Of a stretch of 64,000 bases of DNA, positions 36,732 to 46,696 are shown piece by piece. The first letter of the stretch is position 1. Each line of letters starts with the position of its first letter. The DNA is from Clostridia bacterium (GTDB lineage Bacteria; Bacillota_A; Clostridia; Oscillospirales; CAG-272). The stretch lies in assembly GCA_017445115.1 (NCBI GenBank), contig JAFSUU010000101.1, forward strand, positions 1 through 64,000, written 5' to 3'. Made by a program: the position numbers and the translations under genes. The notes below the pieces were generated by a model that had not been told where the DNA came from, made no database searches, and saw only the letters and a program-made list of their open reading frames with translations.

Positions 36732-38003
36732 ATGAAATTCTGCAGATTTATTGCGCTTGTAACAGCGCTTGTGATGATGTCGGCGCTCTTCGTGTCGTGT
36801 TCCGGAAATGACTCCGGCGAAACGAAAGCCGACCCCTGGACGTTTGAAAGCATAACCGACGGGACCGACAGCGAAACGGAAAGTCAGACTGAAACGGAGA
36901 CGGAGACCGAACCGGCGCCGCGCGACAGCGTCGTCAGATTCTTCGCCGCGGGCGACAATATAATACACGAGTGCGTGTATCTCGACGCCATGACGCAGGC
37001 GACGTCCGTCGGCGCGCCGTCGGAATACTATTTTTCCGGTATGTACTCCAATCTGAAGGACAAGATCTCATCCGCCGATCTCGCGTTTATCAACGCGGAA
37101 GGACCTCTCGACACCGATTACGGTCCGAACGGGTACCCGTCGTTCAACGCCCCGAAGGAAGCGGGCGACGCGCTCGTCGACGTGGGATTTGACATCGTAA
37201 ACCTCGCGAACAACCACATGCTCGACTATCACGGCGCCGTCGGACTCAAAGGAACGATAAAATTCTGGAAGACGAAGGACGTCATGACCGTCGGCGGCTA
37301 CGAGGGCGAAGCGGACTACAACACGGTAAGGACGATCGAGAGAAACGGGATAAAGATCGCCGTGCTCTCCTATACATACGGAACGAACGGAAACTATCTC
37401 CCCGCCGGGACGACGGACCTCTGGATCCCGTATATCGACGACGCGGACATCACGCGCCACATCGCGGAGGCGAAGAATATCGCCGACTGCGTCATAGTCT
37501 CGATGCACTGGGGAAACGAGAACACGTTTGACGTGACCGCGGAGCAGCAGAGACTTGCGAAACTTATCGCGAACGCGGGCGCGGACGTCATAATCGGACA
37601 CCACTCTCACACGATACAGCCGATAGAGTGGGTTGAGGGTCAGAACGGTCACCGCACGCTCGTGACGTATTCGCTCGGCAACTTCCTTCACACTCAGCTT
37701 TACTCATACAATATCGTCGGCGGAACGGTGACGTTTGATATAGTCAAGAACGCCGGGACCGGAGAGGTCACGATCGAGAACCCGGTTTTCGATCCGACGG
37801 TCTGCCACTATACCGCGAATATGGCGGTGCTCGACTCGCTTGACTATTATAAGAGGGAAAACATAAAGATCTACAGACTCGCCGAGTACACCGACGCGCT
37901 CGCGTCCGGGCACGGAAGCCAGAAGTGGAATTCTTTCAGCCTTGCCACGCTGAAAGGATACGTCAACTCGACGATAAAGCCGGAATTCCTGCCGTCTGAC
38001 TGA
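36732..38003 (+). CDS. CapA family lipoprotein (poly-gamma-glutamate synthesis-type metallophosphatase fold)
   Basis: A 423-residue lipoprotein with lipobox LFVSC (Cys23) and an acidic SETESQTETETETEP linker like that of the deacetylase at 6992. The CapA domain begins at FFAAGDNIIHECVY and has NAEGPLD, NLANNHMLDYH, SMHWGNENTF and GHHSHTIQPIEW, the metallophosphatase-like motifs of the PGA_cap family. CapA homologues take part in capsule polyglutamate export, but most paralogues are uncharacterised and no capB/capC is present here. The role is therefore open. It is the second gene of its operon and ends at a terminator. Confidence 0.9.
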   Translation: MKFCRFIALVTALVMMSALFVSCSGNDSGETKADPWTFESITDGTDSETESQTETETETEPAPRDSVVRFFAAGDNIIHECVYLDAMTQATSVGAPSEYYFSGMYSNLKDKISSADLAFINAEGPLDTDYGPNGYPSFNAPKEAGDALVDVGFDIVNLANNHMLDYHGAVGLKGTIKFWKTKDVMTVGGYEGEADYNTVRTIERNGIKIAVLSYTYGTNGNYLPAGTTDLWIPYIDDADITRHIAEAKNIADCVIVSMHWGNENTFDVTAEQQRLAKLIANAGADVIIGHHSHTIQPIEWVEGQNGHRTLVTYSLGNFLHTQLYSYNIVGGTVTFDIVKNAGTGEVTIENPVFDPTVCHYTANMAVLDSLDYYKRENIKIYRLAEYTDALASGHGSQKWNSFSLATLKGYVNSTIKPEFLPSD

Positions 38004-38031
38004 AAATGATATAAAGTTCATAATTTACAAT

Positions 38032-38062
38032 AAAAGCCGCGTTTCCGGACGCGGCTTTTATT
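38032..38062 (+). terminator. Rho-independent terminator after the CapA-like gene
   Basis: AAAAGCCGCG and CGCGGCTTTT pair around an 8-nt loop (38032-38059), followed by ATTATTT. Confidence 0.9.
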
Positions 38063-38102
38063 ATTTCCATTCATTAGTTATTATTCATTAGCTTTAAAAA
38101 TA

Positions 38103-38120
38103 TTGTGATAAATTTTCACA
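38103..38120 (+). promoter_or_regulatory. Palindromic operator, Rex-like or CRP/FNR-like
   Basis: TTGTGA-TAAATT-TTCACA is a dyad centred about 50 bp before the expected transcription start of the HD-GYP gene, just upstream of its -35 box. TTGTGA-N6-TTCACA fits the Rex consensus for NADH-sensing and also the generic TGTGA-N6-TCACA of CRP/FNR regulators. Which regulator binds cannot be told from the sequence. Confidence 0.55.
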
Positions 38121-38125
38121 GTTTG

Positions 38126-38154
38126 TTGCAAATTCACACTTTTTGTTGTATAAT
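38126..38154 (+). promoter_or_regulatory. Sigma-A promoter of the HD-GYP gene
   Basis: TTGCAA (38126-38131), 17 bp, TATAAT (38149-38154). Confidence 0.8.
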
Positions 38155-38202
38155 CATTAACGGAAGAATGTTCGCTCCCCTCTGCCCCCGAAAGGATTTG
38201 AA

Positions 38203-39561
38203 ATGGACTTTATAAGAGATCATCAGTTAGACATAATGCTTGTTTTGAGCGGAATGTGCGGCATTTTAGCCGTGATGACGCTCGTCGCGAAGACTCTGCC
38301 GCGTAAAACGAAATTTGTGCTGATGTCAATGGAACTGTCAGCTATGTTGCTCCTTGCGTTTGACCGGTATTCGTACATTTTCAGAGGCGATACGAGCCGC
38401 CTCGGATACTATATGGTCAGAGTGAGCAACGGCATGGTGTTCTTTCTCTCGCTTCTTATCACTTTTCTCGTCACGAGATTTCTTTCCGTCATATATTTAA
38501 ATGAATGTAAGCTGAAACGGCTGCCGAAACAGCTGGTGGTCGCCGACGTTCTTTTTGCCGTCGGCGTCGCGCTGCTTTTCATTTCGCAGTTCACGGGGCT
38601 TTACTATACGTTCGACGAGAACAATAACTATGAACGTTCGCCTTTTTATGCGCTTTGCCTTGCGATTCCTCTTATGATGATCATTCTTCAGGAGTGGACC
38701 CTGATAAACAACCGCAAAAAGATCACAAAAGGCGTGCTCATCTCGATAATGATCTGTATCGCTCTGCCGACTGTCGCGTCGCTGGTGCAGATATTCACCT
38801 ATGGTATCTCGCTTACGAATATGACGGTCGCAGCCGTCGTCATCGTGTTCTACACGTATTCGCTGATCTATCTCGGCAACGCGGCTGAAAGGGCGAAGCA
38901 GCACGAGCTGGAGTATTACAAAAAGTCAAAGGAAAAAGAGGCGGCGCTTTTCGTGCAGACAACGGAAGCGCTGGCGAGCGCGATCGACGCGAAAGACAAG
39001 TACACGCACGGTCATTCCTCGAGAGTCGCCCTCTATTCCAAGCGTATCGCGAAGAAAGCGGAACTTCCCGACAGCTTTTGCGATCAGGTGTATTTCGCGG
39101 CGCTTCTTCACGACGTCGGCAAGATCGGCGTCAGCCGTTCGCTTCTGAACAAGGTCGAGGCGCTGACCGACGAGGAGTTCGAGCAGATAAAATCCCATTC
39201 GTTATACGGAGACCAGATCCTCTCGACCATAAAACAGGCTCCTTTCCTTGCGGAAGGCGCAAGACATCACCATGAGAGATTCGACGGCAGCGGTTATCCC
39301 GACGGTCTGTCGGGCGTTGATATCCCGAAGATCGCCCGCATAATCTCCGTCGCGGACGCGTACGACGCCATGACCTCTCACAGAGTCTACCGCGCTCCGC
39401 TCGACAGAGAGACAGTAAAGGAGGAACTCCGGAAAGGAATGGGAACGCAGTTCGATCCCATTTTCGCGGAGATCATGCTTGACATTATGGAGGAAGACGA
39501 AAAAGAGAACGGCGCCGCTGACCGCAACGCCGACGGGGAGTCCGTTACACGGGATATCTGA
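38203..39561 (+). CDS. Seven-helix membrane HD-GYP domain protein (probable cyclic-di-GMP phosphodiesterase)
   Basis: A 452-residue protein. About seven N-terminal membrane helices (residues ~8-225; for example GMVFFLSLLITFLVTRFL and TVAAVVIVFYTYSLIYLGN) probably form a ligand- or redox-sensing module. A short coiled linker leads to the HD-GYP domain (~255-440). The metal residues are present: HGHSSRVALYS, LLHDVGKIGV, KSHSLYGD, RHHHERFDGSGYPDGL (the GYP signature) and SVADAYDAMTSHRVYR. Such domains hydrolyse cyclic di-GMP, so activity is likely retained. Its 3' end overlaps the convergent GNAT gene by 17 bp. Confidence 0.92.
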   Translation: MDFIRDHQLDIMLVLSGMCGILAVMTLVAKTLPRKTKFVLMSMELSAMLLLAFDRYSYIFRGDTSRLGYYMVRVSNGMVFFLSLLITFLVTRFLSVIYLNECKLKRLPKQLVVADVLFAVGVALLFISQFTGLYYTFDENNNYERSPFYALCLAIPLMMIILQEWTLINNRKKITKGVLISIMICIALPTVASLVQIFTYGISLTNMTVAAVVIVFYTYSLIYLGNAAERAKQHELEYYKKSKEKEAALFVQTTEALASAIDAKDKYTHGHSSRVALYSKRIAKKAELPDSFCDQVYFAALLHDVGKIGVSRSLLNKVEALTDEEFEQIKSHSLYGDQILSTIKQAPFLAEGARHHHERFDGSGYPDGLSGVDIPKIARIISVADAYDAMTSHRVYRAPLDRETVKEELRKGMGTQFDPIFAEIMLDIMEEDEKENGAADRNADGESVTRDI

Positions 39562-40027
39562 GGTAATAGATATCGTCCCCTTCCGAATACTCAGTTTTAA
39601 CAAAGCCGTGCTTTTCGTAGAAACGCGCGGCTTTTTTGTTGTCGCGGTGACATCCGAGCACGATCGGTCGAACGCCTGATTCACGATACAGCCGTTCGAC
39701 CGTTTCTTCAAGTATGATCCCGCCGTAACCTTTGTTCCGGCAGGCTTTGTCTATCACGAACCCCATCAGACGGTAGAACGGTTCGCTCTTGACCTGCGGC
39801 GGATCGGTCTCCCAGGGGATCGCCTCGCCGAGCAGTATCGTACCGATGCATTTGCCGTCAAGTCTTGCGAGAAACGTGTGCCCGATACAGCGGTGTTCCA
39901 CGCCGTAGTCGGTCAGCTCAAGCAGTGTCGCGACAGTGTCGACGTATGATTCCGGCACGTCGTCGCGGTCGATCGCGCGCGCTTCGGGATAATTGTCGTG
40001 AGTGAGCTCTTCAAGGGTGATCGTCAT
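39545..40027 (-). CDS. GNAT family N-acetyltransferase
   Basis: A 160-residue acetyltransferase. Motif A, the acetyl-CoA loop, is DKACRNKGYGGIILEETVER, with the R/Q-x-x-G-x-G/A variant RNKGYG. The C-terminal NKKAARFYEKHGFVKTEYSE is the usual GNAT end (beta 5 and helix 4). The substrate is unknown. The ATG at 40027 was chosen because AAGGT lies 7 nt upstream; upstream in-frame starts at 40048 and 40054 lack a site. It converges with the HD-GYP gene and is divergent from the tRNA-Thr promoter. Confidence 0.88.
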   Translation of the reverse strand: MTITLEELTHDNYPEARAIDRDDVPESYVDTVATLLELTDYGVEHRCIGHTFLARLDGKCIGTILLGEAIPWETDPPQVKSEPFYRLMGFVIDKACRNKGYGGIILEETVERLYRESGVRPIVLGCHRDNKKAARFYEKHGFVKTEYSEGDDIYYLRYPV

Positions 40028-40072
40028 GGCTTTTACCTTAATCTTCATTTTCAAGAAAAATTAAAAAAGATG

Positions 40073-40101
40073 TTGACACTTATCAAAAAGTGATGTATAC
40101 T
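40073..40101 (+). promoter_or_regulatory. Sigma-A promoter of tRNA-Thr
   Basis: TTGACA (40073-40078), 17 bp, TATACT (40096-40101), 25 bp before the mature tRNA 5' end. Confidence 0.9.
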
Positions 40102-40126
40102 ATTTAAGCGCGGTAAATTCCGCTTT

Positions 40127-40202
40127 GCTGATATGGCTCAGTTGGTAGAGCAGTTGATTCGTAATCAACAGGTCGTCGGTTCGAGTCCGACTATCAGCTC
40201 CA
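40127..40202 (+). tRNA. tRNA-Thr (anticodon CGT)
   Basis: A 76-nt cloverleaf with encoded CCA. The acceptor arms GCTGATA and TATCAGC pair fully, with discriminator T. The D arm is GCTCAGTTGGTAGAGC, the anticodon arm TTGAT-TCGTAAT-CAA has CGT at 40160-40162, and the T loop has TTCGAGT. The overall pattern resembles other bacterial tRNA-Thr(CGT), which read ACG codons. It has its own promoter and terminator. Confidence 0.96.
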
Positions 40203-40240
40203 AAAAATCGCTTTTGTCGAAAGACAAAAGCGATTTTTTG
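40203..40240 (+). terminator. Rho-independent terminator of tRNA-Thr
   Basis: AAAAATCGCTTTTGTC and GACAAAAGCGATTTTT form a long perfect stem with loop GAAA, ending in a T-run. Confidence 0.93.
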
Positions 40241-40243
40241 TAT

Positions 40244-40434
40244 CCAAGCCGACAGGCTTGGTATATCATCAACTCGCCATGCGAGTTGTATATCATCACG
40301 CCAAAGGCGTGTATATCATCACGGCAACGCCGTGTATTTTTTATACAAAGCTTCGCTTTGATGAGATACAATCCCATTCGGGATTGATGATATACAAAGC
40401 TTCGCTTTGATGATATACAACGGCTGCGCCGTTG
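40244..40434. repeat. Array 1 of eight short hairpins with constant 8-nt spacers
   Basis: Eight perfect inverted repeats with 6-8 bp stems and 3-4 nt loops: CCAAGCC/GGCTTGG, CAACTCGC/GCGAGTTG, CACGCC/GGCGTG, CACGGC/GCCGTG, CAAAGC/GCTTTG, CAATCCC/GGGATTG, CAAAGC/GCTTTG and CAACGGC/GCCGTTG. Spacers are TATATCAT three times, then a central TATTTTTTATA, then ATGAGATA and ATGATATA twice. ATGATATA is the reverse complement of TATATCAT, so spacer orientation flips at the centre. The array lies between the tRNA-Thr terminator and the 3' end of the M23-like gene. Confidence 0.9.
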
Positions 40435-40441
40435 ATGAAGA

Positions 40442-41656
40442 TTAATTCTCCTCATCCACCGGTGCATACACCCACGGGTAGCCGTAGTCGTTGCGGATCT
40501 CGATACCGTTCGGGAGAAAGAACGCTTCCCACGCGTTGAGCGCATCCGGTCCGTCGTTCTCGATCGTCATATCGGAACGGTATTTTCCTCTGTAGCAGGA
40601 GATGTGGCAGTGCTCGCCTTCGGCGTAGCCCGCGGTACCCATCTCGTAGAAAGGTTCGCCCTGGAGGATGATCTCCCCGACTGCAAGGTCGCTTATGTCG
40701 TTATCGTGCATGAACATACAGGTCATATAATCGTAGGTGCCGTCCGCGTAAAGGACTTCGTACGCGCTTTCAATCCAGACGCAGTTTCCGCTTTCCGGCT
40801 TCATCGCGGCGACGCGGCAGGTGAACGGTGCAACGACGGAGTCGCCCTCGTTTATCTGCATATCTATCGCGTTCTGCGTGAAATGCGAGTAGATGTCGTA
40901 CGGACCTTGCGTGATCATCAGCACTTTTCCTGGATATAGCGCGATCTCACCTGCGTCTCCCGCGGAATTCCCGACGTCGTCGAGACGCCATTCGTAAAGA
41001 AATCCTTCTTCGACAAAATCGGTCAGCCAGATCTCAAAACCGTTGTAGTGGAGTTCGGGAAGCGCGAGATATTTTGTTTCGTCATCGGCGAGTACGATGT
41101 ATTTCGTTCCCTCGCCGGCGTTTTTGAGAAGAAAAGACGACTGCTTTCCGCTCGCGAGGCTGTAAAGCGCGACCTTTTCGGTCACGGGATCGTACGCTAT
41201 GACTCTGTTGTATCCGCCTCTGCTGCACGCGGCATAGATCGTGTAGCTTCCGTCCTGGTTCATTGAGAATCTGAAACGCTGCGTGATATCCTGCGTGTCA
41301 TCCCAGGCGGTCAGAAGGACGCCGTCGTAATCGGAATCGGCGCCGTCGGCGTCAACGTTGAAGCATTTTCCCATCGTCGCTTCGTTTATGGTATAAAACC
41401 CGCCGTTGAAAGTTCCGTTCAGCGAACTGCTCGAAAAGTAACCGGTATCTTCGGGGGTGGCGCCTCCTCTGATCCTTGCCGCCGCGGCGTCAATGACGGA
41501 AAGCTTGTCCGTTCCGCGCGCGAGATCAACAGTCACGGCGTTTTCGTATTTTCCGATGCTCTCGTTTTTGCCGTCGGCGACCGCCGGAATACAGAACACG
41601 GACACGGCGACCGCGACTAACGTCAGAAAGAGCGTCAATATCAACGCCTTTTTCAA
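40442..41656 (-). CDS. Secreted M23-like peptidase with ricin-type lectin domain
   Basis: A 404-residue secreted protein. The signal peptide (KKALILTLFLTLVAVAVSVF, cleavage near AVA) is followed by a ricin-type beta-trefoil (~75-215) with QDITQRFRFSMNQDGSYTIY and AACSRGGYNRVIAYDP. The C-terminal part resembles M23 endopeptidases: HFTQNAIDMQINEGDSVVAP gives the first His and Asp, and EGEHCHISCYRG gives the HxH pair. Such enzymes cut peptidoglycan cross-links. TTG at 41656 is the better start: GGAGG at 41664-41668 lies 7 nt before it but only 1 nt before the ATG at 41662. Spacing to the upstream GH2 gene is 79 bp. Confidence 0.82.
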   Translation of the reverse strand: MKKALILTLFLTLVAVAVSVFCIPAVADGKNESIGKYENAVTVDLARGTDKLSVIDAAAARIRGGATPEDTGYFSSSSLNGTFNGGFYTINEATMGKCFNVDADGADSDYDGVLLTAWDDTQDITQRFRFSMNQDGSYTIYAACSRGGYNRVIAYDPVTEKVALYSLASGKQSSFLLKNAGEGTKYIVLADDETKYLALPELHYNGFEIWLTDFVEEGFLYEWRLDDVGNSAGDAGEIALYPGKVLMITQGPYDIYSHFTQNAIDMQINEGDSVVAPFTCRVAAMKPESGNCVWIESAYEVLYADGTYDYMTCMFMHDNDISDLAVGEIILQGEPFYEMGTAGYAEGEHCHISCYRGKYRSDMTIENDGPDALNAWEAFFLPNGIEIRNDYGYPWVYAPVDEEN

Positions 41657-41735
41657 ACGCATACCTCCTTTTTCAAAAACATCTATACAATTATACAATT
41701 AAAATATGAACATTTCTGCTTTTGCCGAAATTCGG

Positions 41736-43481
41736 TCAGTCTTCGATCGCCGCTTTGCGCGCCACGACGCTCTTTATCCTCTCCGTATCGAATTTGGGAG
41801 TTCTGTCAAAGCAGAAGATCCCGTTCTTTTCCTGCATCACGTCGGTGAACTGCGTGTAGCAGAAGCCGCAGATGCGCCCGTTTCCGAGAAGCGCGCCGAG
41901 GAGTCCTTCGAATCTGGTGTAGAATTCCTCGCGCGAGTCCGGACCGTCGCCGTAACCCCAGGAGGCGCCGGCTTTTTCTTTGCCTTCCTCGTCCGCGATC
42001 CAGAGAGTGCCGCCGAATTCCGAGACGAAATAGGGTATTGATTCGTCGCGCGGCTTCTCAAAGTCGGGGTAGTTTATGAACGCTTTGCCGACGCCGGTCA
42101 CGAGCGGATCGTAGTGTTTTTTGAACTCTTCGACGTTCTGCTCGTAGTCGTGAACGTCGTATATATCGGTGAATTCGGAGTGCATAAATCCCGAAATATC
42201 TATCGCGGGGCGCGACGGATCGAGCGTCTTGGTGAGCAGATAGAGGTTCTTGACGAACTCGTGGTTCTCGACGGTCCAAATCTCGTTCAGCGGACACCAG
42301 CCGATGATCGCCGGGGAGGAGATATCGCGCTCGACCTCTTCGCGCCACGCGGGCGCAAGTCTGTCGAAAGCACCGTCTTTTGTCGTGTCAAGTCCCCAGT
42401 TCGGGAATTCGCCCCAGAGGATATATCCGAGGCGGTCCGCCGCGGCTATAAAGCCGGGCTCAAAGACTTTCATGTGCATTCTCGCGCCGTTGAAGCCGGC
42501 GGACATCGAGAGCTTTATGTCGCGTTCAAAATCTTCCTCCGACTTTGCGGTGTAGATCCCTTCGGGGAAATAACCCTGGTCGAGGACGAGACGCTGGAAC
42601 ACGCTCTTTCCGTTTATGCGGAATTTGTACCCGTCGACCTCGACGCTCCTCATTCCGAAATAGCAGGAGAGCATATCGTCGCCGAGCGTGAGGCAGAGGT
42701 CGTAGAGATTTCCGCACCCTATATCCCACAGCACGGGATCCTTTATATCGAGCGAGAACGAGGCGCGGTGTCCCGATACTTTTACGGTCGCTTCGGAGAC
42801 TTCGTCGCCGTCAAACGCCGCTACCGCGCGAAGTATTCCCGAGCTGTCGCCGCCGCACGTCACCACATCGATTTCGACCTTTCCGTTCGGAACGTCGGGG
42901 ACGATCTTTACGGTCTTTATATACGTTTCGGGCACGAATTCGAGCCACACGGTCTGCCAGATGCCCGTTGATCTCGTGTAGAAACATCCGTGGTTCGCGA
43001 ACTTCGCACTCTGTTTTCCGGAGGGCTGGAGCGGATCTTTCACGTCGTCCTTCGCGTGAACGACGACGACGTTTTCGCCTTCTTTGACGAGCTTCGTGAC
43101 GTCGAGAGTGAAGGGTGTGTAGCCTCCGCGGTGATCCCCCGCTGCGGTGCCGTTGATCCATACCGTCGCGGTGTCGTCGACCGCGCCGAAGTGGAGCAGG
43201 ACGCGCCCGGCGAGGTTTTCTTTTTCGAGGGTAAAACTTCTCTTATACCAGACCGAGGGGATAAAATCGGTGTATCCGACGCCTGAAAGAGACGACTCGG
43301 GAGCAAACGGAACGACGATCTTTGAGGCGAGTTTATCCGCGCTCTCAAGACGGCGCTCTTCGCCGCTGTCCGACAGATCGAGCTCAAACTCCCACTCTCC
43401 GTTCAGACAGAGCCAGGAGTCCTCTCCTCTCATAAACTGCGGGCGGGGATATTCCGCTCTCGGTGTATCAATGAAATCCAT
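41736..43481 (-). CDS. Glycoside hydrolase family 2 protein (beta-galactosidase/beta-glucuronidase type)
   Basis: A 581-residue cytoplasmic enzyme without signal peptide. It has the GH2 jelly-roll sugar-binding domain (~20-175, GAVDDTATVWINGTAAGDHR), an Ig-like domain (~180-280) and a TIM barrel (~285-581). The acid/base Glu is in WCPLNEIW (Glu400) and the nucleophile in FVSEFGGTL (Glu488). This is the short GH2 form, lacking the extra C-terminal domains of LacZ; the sugar specificity is unknown. GGAGG precedes the ATG at 43481 with suitable spacing, so the long upstream reading frame to 43622 is excluded. A consensus promoter lies at 43515-43543. Confidence 0.92.
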   Translation of the reverse strand: MDFIDTPRAEYPRPQFMRGEDSWLCLNGEWEFELDLSDSGEERRLESADKLASKIVVPFAPESSLSGVGYTDFIPSVWYKRSFTLEKENLAGRVLLHFGAVDDTATVWINGTAAGDHRGGYTPFTLDVTKLVKEGENVVVVHAKDDVKDPLQPSGKQSAKFANHGCFYTRSTGIWQTVWLEFVPETYIKTVKIVPDVPNGKVEIDVVTCGGDSSGILRAVAAFDGDEVSEATVKVSGHRASFSLDIKDPVLWDIGCGNLYDLCLTLGDDMLSCYFGMRSVEVDGYKFRINGKSVFQRLVLDQGYFPEGIYTAKSEEDFERDIKLSMSAGFNGARMHMKVFEPGFIAAADRLGYILWGEFPNWGLDTTKDGAFDRLAPAWREEVERDISSPAIIGWCPLNEIWTVENHEFVKNLYLLTKTLDPSRPAIDISGFMHSEFTDIYDVHDYEQNVEEFKKHYDPLVTGVGKAFINYPDFEKPRDESIPYFVSEFGGTLWIADEEGKEKAGASWGYGDGPDSREEFYTRFEGLLGALLGNGRICGFCYTQFTDVMQEKNGIFCFDRTPKFDTERIKSVVARKAAIED

Positions 43482-43514
43482 TTTCAAAGCCTCCGGTAAT
43501 ATTACGGTCAAATC

Positions 43515-43543
43515 AGTATAACATAAATAAATAATAATGTCAA
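43515..43543 (-). promoter_or_regulatory. Sigma-A promoter of the GH2 gene
   Basis: Minus-strand TTGACA (43538-43543), 17 bp, TATACT (43515-43520). It also supports the chosen GH2 start, since the longer frame begins upstream of it. Confidence 0.9.
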
Positions 43544-43606
43544 ATGCGCCGCTTTTCGCGCCGGGCGCGCCGCATCTTCCGGAACTCAAGTTTTTTTCCA
43601 AAAAGA

Positions 43607-45696
<2,090 letters not shown>

Positions 45697-45697
<1 letters not shown>

Positions 45698-46695
45698 TGG
45701 ATTGGTATATTGTTATTTTCATAATCGCCGCCGCAGCCGCGGTGCTGATGCTCGCCGGCGGGACTTCGATGTTTTTCAACTTTGCGATCCTCAGCGACAA
45801 CTTCAAAAAAGAGAAGAGGACGAACGCCTGGGACGAGGACGAGAACGATCCCGACGAGGTCTATATTTATTCAAAATGTCTGCCCTATAAAGACGAGCTT
45901 CTCGAGGGCAGAAAATGGGTAAAAAGTCAGCCGCTCGCCGATTTTTCGGTGACGTCGTACGACGGGCTCACGCTCCGCGCGAAGTACGTTCCGGCAAATG
46001 GCAAGGAAAAGGGAATAGTGCTGATGATGCACGGATTCCGCTCGAGCGCGCTCCACGACTTTTCGCTCGCGATAAAGATCTTTCACGAGATGGGATACGG
46101 CTGCATGCTTCCGTATCACAGAGCGCACGGGGACAGCGAGGGCAAGTACATCACGTACGGTACGAAGGAACGCTTCGACGTTCTGTCCTGGTGCCGTCTA
46201 ATCGAAGAAAAGTTCCCCGGCGTGCCGGTGATACTCGACGGTATTTCCATGGGCGGCGCGACGGTGCTTATGGCGTCCGGGCTTGAACTTCCGGGAAACG
46301 TCAAAGGTATTATCGCCGACTGCGCTTTTACGTCTCCGTATGAAGTTTTCAAACACGTCATGAGGCGCAATTTCAAAATGGGACCGTTCCCGTTCCTGCA
46401 TACGACAAGACTTTACGCGAAGATCAGAGCGGGACTCGTGATGAAATCGGTCTCGACTCCCGACGCGCTTAAGAAGAACCGCCTGCCGCTTCTGATCGTA
46501 CACGGAGAGGCGGACGACCTCGTCCCTTACTCCATGTCGGAAAGGAATTTTGAGGTCGCAAAGGAGAACTGCGACGCGACGTTCCTGTCCGTTCCGGGCG
46601 CTGCTCACGGCATCTCGTTCCTCGTCGACAGAGAGCGGTACACCGCTGAAGTAAAGAAACTTTTAGACAAATGCATAAATAAGGAAGAAGCCTGA
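45697..46695 (+). CDS. Alpha/beta hydrolase, membrane-anchored
   Basis: A 332-residue serine hydrolase. An N-terminal helix (YIVIFIIAAAAAVLMLAGG) anchors it in the membrane. The alpha/beta fold begins near YDGLTLRAKYVPANG and VLMMHGFRSSALHD. The nucleophile elbow is DGISMGGATV (Ser184), the Asp lies in VHGEADDLVPY and the His in GAAHGISFL. The sequence resembles the YqkD/DUF1749-like group often called alpha/beta hydrolase in Clostridia; the substrate is unknown. The ATG overlaps the ligA stop by one base (TAATG), indicating coupled translation, and pepT starts 1 bp after its stop. Confidence 0.9.
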
Positions 46696-46696
46696 A

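Noticed and set aside
40244..40434. CRISPR array
   Set aside because: The constant part is only 8 nt and flips orientation, the variable parts are self-complementary, and no cas gene is present. It does not fit any CRISPR layout.
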